A DNA stretch of 64,000 nt from Gemmatimonadota bacterium. GTDB taxonomy: Bacteria; Gemmatimonadota; Gemmatimonadetes; Gemmatimonadales; Gemmatimonadaceae. Below, in pieces: positions 60,877 through 64,000 of the stretch. The stretch spans positions 372,001 to 436,000 of the forward strand of contig DAHUXM010000034.1 in the NCBI GenBank assembly GCA_027307165.1, written 5' to 3'. The stretch's first letter is position 1. Each line of letters opens with the position of its first letter. The position numbers and the translations under genes were made by a program. The notes under the pieces were generated by a model that was not told the DNA's origin, ran no database searches, and saw only the letters and a list, made by a program, of their open reading frames with translations.

Positions 60877-60955
60877 TGGCCCATTTACGTCCGATCGAAT
60901 CCGGATGATCGCGACGTATCCGCGCGTGGCCCATTTACGTGCGATCGAAGCCGGA
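60867..60955 (+). repeat. Two 39-bp direct repeats after yqeY
   Basis: Copies at 60867-60905 and 60917-60955 match at 36 of 39 positions by hand alignment (TATCCGCGC[C/G]TGG ... CCGGA), with an 11-base spacer TGATCGCGACG. They lie between yqeY and the convergent DUF486 gene. Only the first copy has the hairpin partner on its left. They may be members of a dispersed genome repeat or a local duplication. Confidence 0.85.
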
Positions 60956-60972
60956 GCAGCACGTCGTCGTGA

Positions 60973-61338
60973 TCAGTGCCCTCTGAACACGAAGAACACC
61001 GCCCCCACGATACAGAGCGCCGCCCACAGGTAGTCCATCTTGAGCGGCTGGTCCATGTAGAAATACGCGAACGGTACGAACACGCTCAGCGTTATCACTT
61101 CCTGCAGGATCTTGAGCTGGCCGAGAGTGAGTGTGGTGTATCCGATTCGATTCGCCGGCACCTGGAGCATGTACTCGAACAGCGCGATCCCCCAGCTGAC
61201 GAGAGCCGCGACGTACCACGGCTTGGCTTCGAGATTCTTCAGGTGGGCGTACCAGGCGAACGTCATGAATACGTTGGAACACACCAGCAATCCGGCAGTC
61301 CGGAAGATCACCGACCTGAAAATCGTGAGCATTGTCAT
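60973..61338 (-). CDS. DUF486 family small membrane protein
   Basis: A small multi-helix membrane protein of about 121 residues, resembling DUF486 (DMT-like) proteins; SNVFMTFAWYAHLKN and LQVPANRIGY are typical. I use ATG 61338; ATG 61332 or an upstream TTG (61374) are possible. About four helices are seen, ending AALCIVGAVFFVFRGH. It converges on yqeY across the direct repeats. Function unknown. Confidence 0.85.
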   Translation of the reverse strand: MTMLTIFRSVIFRTAGLLVCSNVFMTFAWYAHLKNLEAKPWYVAALVSWGIALFEYMLQVPANRIGYTTLTLGQLKILQEVITLSVFVPFAYFYMDQPLKMDYLWAALCIVGAVFFVFRGH

Positions 61339-61427
61339 GGGTCGCGGCAGGCGCGAAAAGTGAGCCAGCTCCAACCCACCGACTCTTCGGTGTATTTTCG
61401 CCGCACTCTGTATTATTCAGAAGCTCA

Positions 61428-63806
61428 ATGAATAACCACGCCCTCTCCGTCCTGGAATTCCACCGCGTCCTCGACGTGGTCGCCGAGCGCGCCACGTCGG
61501 CGGAGGGGGCGGAGCGCGTCCGCGCGCTCAGGCCAACCACCGACAGGGCCTGGATCGAGCGAGAGCAGTCCCGGGTATTCGCCGCACGGTCTCTCATAGC
61601 CAGCGAGGCCCGCTGGGCGCCGCACGCCATACCGGCGGCGCGACGCGCACTGGAACGGCTTCGCGTCGAGAATGCCACGCTTGCCGCCGCCGACTTCATT
61701 CTGATCCGGGCGCTCCTGCGAAGCTCTCGGCTCACGCTGGATTCGCTGGCCGATCCGCGGCTCCCCATTGCAGCGCGTGCAGTGCTCGAACCGGTCACCT
61801 CGCGTCTCGTGCGCGACACGCAGGCGGAAGCGGCAATCGATCGCGTTCTGAGCGACGAGGGAGACGTTCGCGATAGCGCCTCGCCGAAACTGCGTGGGAT
61901 ACGACGCGAGTTGCGGCACGCGGAGTCGGATCTCGTTGCACTGCTCGAACGCCTCATGACGCGACTCGATCCGAGTCAGCAGGTCCCCGACATGTCGGTG
62001 ACGGTTCGCAACGGGCGATATGTGATTCCCGTGCGTCGCGAAGGTCGCGCGACGGTTGGTGGAATCGTGCACGACGCTTCATCCACCGGCGGTACGTTGT
62101 TCATCGAACCCCCCGCGGCCGTCGAAGCGGGCAATCGCATGCGCGAGCTGGCGTCCGAGGAGACGATCGAGATCGAGCGCATACTCTTCGAGCTGGGTGA
62201 CACGCTTCGTCCGAGTCATCCGGGCCTGACGGAAGCGTTCGACGCACTCGCGGACCTGGATTCGCTGTACGCGCGCGGCCGAATGGCGCTGGAGTTCAAC
62301 GCGGCGCCGGTTACACTCCGCGATCCAACGGAAGGATTCGACATAATAGGCGGACGGCACCCATTGCTGCTCGCGCAGGGTGCACGCGTCGTTCCGTTCG
62401 ATCTGTCGCTGGGACAGTCGGAGCGCACCTTTCTGATTTCCGGTCCGAATACCGGAGGCAAGACGGTTCTGATCAAGGCGATCGCGCTGCTTTCGCTCTG
62501 TACACAGGCCGGGATCCCACCGACGGTCGGAGAGGGAAGCGGTATCGCGATCTACGACGAGATCTACGCGGACATCGGTGACGAGCAATCGATAGCTGCG
62601 AGTCTCTCGACTTTCTCGGCGCACGTCAGGAACCTGCGCGAAATTCTGGCCGGTGCGACCGATCGATCGCTCATCATCATAGACGAGCTTGGATCCGGAA
62701 CCGATCCTGTCGAGGGCGCAGCGCTCGGCGGCGCCGTCCTCGAATCGCTCACCGCTCGCAACGCTCGTACGGTAGCGACGACGCACTTGGGAGCGCTCAA
62801 GCAGCTGGCAGTCGAAAACGTCGGGGTTGTGAACGGATCGTTGCAGTTCGACGCGATCGAGCTGGCTCCAACGTACCGATTGATCAAGGGAATTCCGGGC
62901 CAGTCGTACGGTTTGAGTATCGCGCGCAGGTTAGGGGTTCCAGCAGAAGTGCTCGAGCGCGCCGAGGCGCGGCTCCCGGTGGGTGAGCGTGATGTCAACG
63001 TGTTGCTCGCGGACCTCGAGGCGCGTGACGCGGCACTGGCCGAGCGAGAGCGCGAAGCCGAGGTGATCGCGAACGACGCGCGGGAGCGTGCGCGCAGAGT
63101 TGCGGAGCGCGAGCACAATGCTGGTGTGCGTGAGCGTGAATCCGAGCGTCGTGCGCGTGAGGAGTCGCGCAGATATCTGCTCGCCGCGCGGCGGGAGATC
63201 GAAAATACGATTCGGTTGCTCAAGAAGTCGGACAGTCCCGAAGAAACGGCGCGCGATGCACGACGTCACGTCGAGGAGCTTGCCAAGGAGCAGACGCGCC
63301 AGCTCGATCGACTGGAGGAGCGCGAGCGGACGACGCGGCCAACTCGTGATGGACGCACTGCTGAGCCGCCATCGGTTGGCGATCACGTCGCGGTCGCAAG
63401 CCTCGGCGGACGAATAGGGCAGCTCATGGAGATGCGCGATGACAACGCGATCGTCGCTGTTGGGACGCTCAAGCTGAGCCTCCCGCTATCCGATCTGACG
63501 CGCGCCCAGCGACCCGCACCGGCGCTTGCCGTGAGCATTCGCGGCGACGTGCCCGAAGCGCACGTCGCAAGCGAGATCGACCTGCGCGGCATGCGCGTTG
63601 GCGAAGTCGAAGGGATAGTAATGCACGCAGTGGATAATGCCGTCCGTGCCGACGTGAAGGCGCTGCGCATCATTCACGGCAAGGGAACCGGTGCATTGCG
63701 CGAGCGGATCGCCGAGATGCTTCAGAAGGAGCCGCGCGTGGCGAATTTCCGGCTCGGCGCGTGGAACGAGGGCGGCGCCGGCGTGACGGTGGTGGAGTTG
63801 GCATGA
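61428..63806 (+). CDS. mutS2: MutS2 family endonuclease/ATPase
   Basis: MutS-like ATPase of 792 residues, linked in known cases to suppression of recombination or to ribosome-collision rescue. I start at ATG 61428 (MNNHALSVLEFHRVLDVVAERATS); the longer frame starts inside the divergent gene. Walker A GPNTGGKT is near 339-346, then the Walker B and D-loop IIIDELGSGTDPVEGAAL, a long Arg/Glu-rich coiled coil (about 520-645), and a C-terminal Smr nuclease domain (EIDLRGMRVGE; RIIHGKGTGALR). TATTAT at 61411-61416 may be its -10. It overlaps dnaG by 4 bases. Confidence 0.96.
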   Translation: MNNHALSVLEFHRVLDVVAERATSAEGAERVRALRPTTDRAWIEREQSRVFAARSLIASEARWAPHAIPAARRALERLRVENATLAAADFILIRALLRSSRLTLDSLADPRLPIAARAVLEPVTSRLVRDTQAEAAIDRVLSDEGDVRDSASPKLRGIRRELRHAESDLVALLERLMTRLDPSQQVPDMSVTVRNGRYVIPVRREGRATVGGIVHDASSTGGTLFIEPPAAVEAGNRMRELASEETIEIERILFELGDTLRPSHPGLTEAFDALADLDSLYARGRMALEFNAAPVTLRDPTEGFDIIGGRHPLLLAQGARVVPFDLSLGQSERTFLISGPNTGGKTVLIKAIALLSLCTQAGIPPTVGEGSGIAIYDEIYADIGDEQSIAASLSTFSAHVRNLREILAGATDRSLIIIDELGSGTDPVEGAALGGAVLESLTARNARTVATTHLGALKQLAVENVGVVNGSLQFDAIELAPTYRLIKGIPGQSYGLSIARRLGVPAEVLERAEARLPVGERDVNVLLADLEARDAALAEREREAEVIANDARERARRVAEREHNAGVRERESERRAREESRRYLLAARREIENTIRLLKKSDSPEETARDARRHVEELAKEQTRQLDRLEERERTTRPTRDGRTAEPPSVGDHVAVASLGGRIGQLMEMRDDNAIVAVGTLKLSLPLSDLTRAQRPAPALAVSIRGDVPEAHVASEIDLRGMRVGEVEGIVMHAVDNAVRADVKALRIIHGKGTGALRERIAEMLQKEPRVANFRLGAWNEGGAGVTVVELA

Positions 63807-64000
63807 GTTCCGATCCCATTGTCGAGCGCGTTCGCGAAGCGGCGGACATCGTGCAGATCATCGGCGAGCACGTCAAGCTCAAGCGCGCTGGCGGTGATTT
63901 TCGGGGACCATGTCCGTTTCACGGGGGCAAGAACCCGAATTTCAGCGTGTCGCCCAGGCGCGGGCAGTATCACTGCTTCAAGTGCGGTGAGTCTGGCGAC
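63803..64000 (+). CDS. dnaG: DNA primase, N-terminal part (cut by window end)
   Basis: The frame from ATG 63803 stays open to the window edge and encodes 66 residues beginning MSSDPIVERVREAADIVQII. The CHC2 zinc-binding domain is visible: C-P-F-H at about 37-40 and the H-C-F-K-C pattern at about 58-62. DnaG makes RNA primers for replication. The 4-base overlap with mutS2 (ATGA) implies shared translation. The catalytic TOPRIM domain lies beyond the window. Confidence 0.95.
   Translation, partial: MSSDPIVERVREAADIVQIIGEHVKLKRAGGDFRGPCPFHGGKNPNFSVSPRRGQYHCFKCGESGD

Overview
The window is high-GC bacterial chromosomal DNA, densely packed and with many 1-4 base start/stop overlaps. No rRNA and no named marker fixes the taxon. 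The combination of Wzi-family outer-membrane proteins, a long multi-SLBB export protein, MlaEFD, and an hrcA-dnaJ-prmA-rsmE-HIT-rpsU-yqeY run suggests a Gram-negative (two-membrane) bacterium. Gemmatimonadota is my best guess; this is inference only.

Region 1 (1-27 kb) is a surface-glycan locus, mostly on the + strand. It starts with GDP-mannose 4,6-dehydratase and GDP-fucose synthase. A pseudaminic-acid-type pathway follows (pseB, pseC, pseG, pseH-like, pseI), then an aldo/keto reductase and a fused SpsF-type cytidylyltransferase / class III aminotransferase that may stand in for the missing pseF. Next come two adjacent unknown proteins, an MBOAT/SGNH O-acylation pair, an MsbA-like ABC flippase flanked by two capsule-type transferases, a hexapeptide acetyltransferase, three GT4 glycosyltransferases, an O-antigen polymerase and a chain-length regulator. 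Hand-counted sample lines are clearly less GC-rich here than in the housekeeping region.

Region 2 (26-48.6 kb) is a second, more GC-rich polysaccharide assembly set. It holds a second Gmd, a head-to-head pair of Wzi proteins, a WbaP-type initiating phosphoglycosyltransferase, an epimerase, a Wzx flippase, GT2/GT4/GT9 enzymes, an O-antigen ligase/polymerase, a second chain-length regulator and an 891-residue SLBB export protein. After these come tRNA-Val(CAC), an OafA-type acyltransferase, tRNA-Met(CAT), a methyltransferase, a third Wzi-type barrel and a heptose-7-phosphate kinase. Regions 1 and 2 together carry two polymerase-like proteins, two chain-length regulators and two flippase types, but one exporter and one initiating transferase. 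They may make two different polymers or share parts.

Region 3 (48.6-64 kb) is housekeeping: the MlaEFD lipid-transport ABC system, a type II-like asparaginase, a carboxymuconolactone-decarboxylase-fold protein, obg, dprA, hemW, hrcA, dnaJ, prmA, rsmE, a HIT protein, rpsU, yqeY, a DUF486 membrane protein, mutS2 and the start of dnaG. The hemW-to-yqeY order resembles that of Firmicutes such as Bacillus, except that grpE and dnaK are missing between hrcA and dnaJ.

Several transcription-unit starts carry a TANNNT hexamer only 5-8 bases before the start codon, which suggests leaderless mRNAs.
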